Positions 23,512 through 23,881 of a DNA stretch of 23,881 nt are shown here, in pieces. A program made the position numbers and the translations under genes. How positions within the stretch are numbered: the stretch's first letter is position 1; every line of letters begins with the position of its first letter. The notes under the pieces are model-generated. The model had not been told where the DNA came from. It saw nothing but the letters and a program-made list of their open reading frames with translations, and did not search any database. Origin of the DNA: Dehalococcoidia bacterium (lineage in GTDB: Bacteria; Chloroflexota; Dehalococcoidia; GIF9; AB-539-J10); NCBI GenBank assembly GCA_030603485.1, contig JAUVXS010000005.1, positions 1-23,881 on the forward strand, written 5' to 3'.

Positions 23512-23881
23512 CGGCATCCAACTCGTCCATGGATTCTGACCCGATAGTAGCGACATAGCCGGGGCGGCCAGCTATGGCGCTTGCGACAATCTAGCTTTGG
23601 AATGGTAGAAAGCTACTAGGACATTGCTCTCACCATGGCATAATCTTCCCCGCAACCCCATTAAAATTCCCCATGGTCTTTGCTATATTATATGCCGGAC
23701 ACTTTGCCGAAAAGTAGATAAAAGGCTTCTAAATCACCACCTCTTTGCCATTGACGGATTAATTCAGCAAACCAGGTGGCAGCTAGGGTGCAAAACAGCT
23801 TGAAAATACGAGGTCTTCCTACCGCTTAAGCCCGCTTAGACAGGTCATTCGCCATATTAATATGGCAAATGAAAATATGAG
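23512..23881. other. stretch without a recognisable gene; palindrome at its end
   Basis: No complete gene. The minus strand is open from about 23825 to a stop at 23688 (45 codons, no start), which may be a decayed fragment or chance. At 23851-23866 is a perfect 16-base palindrome, GCCATATTAATATGGC, possibly an operator of a gene beyond the window. Confidence 0.4.

Noticed and set aside
23688..23825. Open minus-strand stretch of about 45 codons (TWFAELIRQWQRGGDLEAFYLLF)
   Set aside because: It has protein-like composition but no start, no ribosome site, and I cannot match it to a family; too short to call.
1..23881. CRISPR array
   Set aside because: No evenly spaced direct repeats with unique spacers; the repeats found are few, dispersed and palindromic.

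Overview
The window looks like an accessory region (genomic island, defence island) of a free-living bacterium. Alanine/proline/threonine-rich lipoprotein linkers, a mosaic of small uncharacterised genes, and dispersed 'cccctctcctt...aaggagagggg' palindromes would fit Chloroflexota (Dehalococcoidia-like). This is an inference from style only; there is no rRNA or housekeeping marker. There is no intact integrase or transposase, but there are several scars of mobile DNA: a frameshifted excisionase-like HTH gene (996-1096), a 160-bp internally deleted insertion sequence with target duplication (1401-1560), and a 3' fragment of a tRNA-Lys gene (22754-22803, minus strand).

Layout. (1) 1-1790: an orphan LuxR-type response regulator behind a good promoter, then about 900 bp of decayed mobile DNA and palindromic repeats. 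(2) 1793-3538: a TPR / fibronectin-III / transglutaminase-like lipoprotein. (3) 3717-13923, all on the minus strand: an Eco57I-like DNA methyltransferase, a winged-helix nucleotidyltransferase (MNT) and a HEPN protein forming a toxin-antitoxin-like pair, a phospholipase-D/SNF2 helicase fusion, a membrane/coiled-coil protein, a second HEPN-like protein and a Mug-type uracil/thymine DNA glycosylase. The core (methyltransferase, MNT, HEPN, PLD-helicase) looks like a restriction/DISARM-like defence system with an embedded regulator. Two 17-bp operators 21 bp apart flank the -10 of the MNT promoter. The methyltransferase reading frame begins with ATA behind a perfect AGGAGG, so its normal start codon may be lost.

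(4) 14127-17107, minus strand: a DEDD exonuclease overlapping an HExxH membrane protein, a ComEC-like metallo-beta-lactamase lipoprotein, and two small unknown proteins. Four copies of a ~25-bp element (core TGTAGTTRCNACA) lie between these units. In two cases the element sits at nearly the same distance upstream of a TTGACA-N17-TAnnAN promoter, so it may be a shared regulatory site. (5) 17392-22458, plus strand: an unknown helical protein (DUF5677-like), a SIR2-domain protein and a TrlF-type PHP/SMC-like ATPase interrupted by one in-frame TAA. This is a second defence cassette, more AT-rich at its TrlF end. It is followed by a 17-bp perfect hairpin whose arms repeat the anticodon/variable-loop part of the adjoining tRNA-Lys fragment, as expected for an integration boundary. 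(6) 22807-23881: repeats, one small proline-rich protein and otherwise no recognisable gene.
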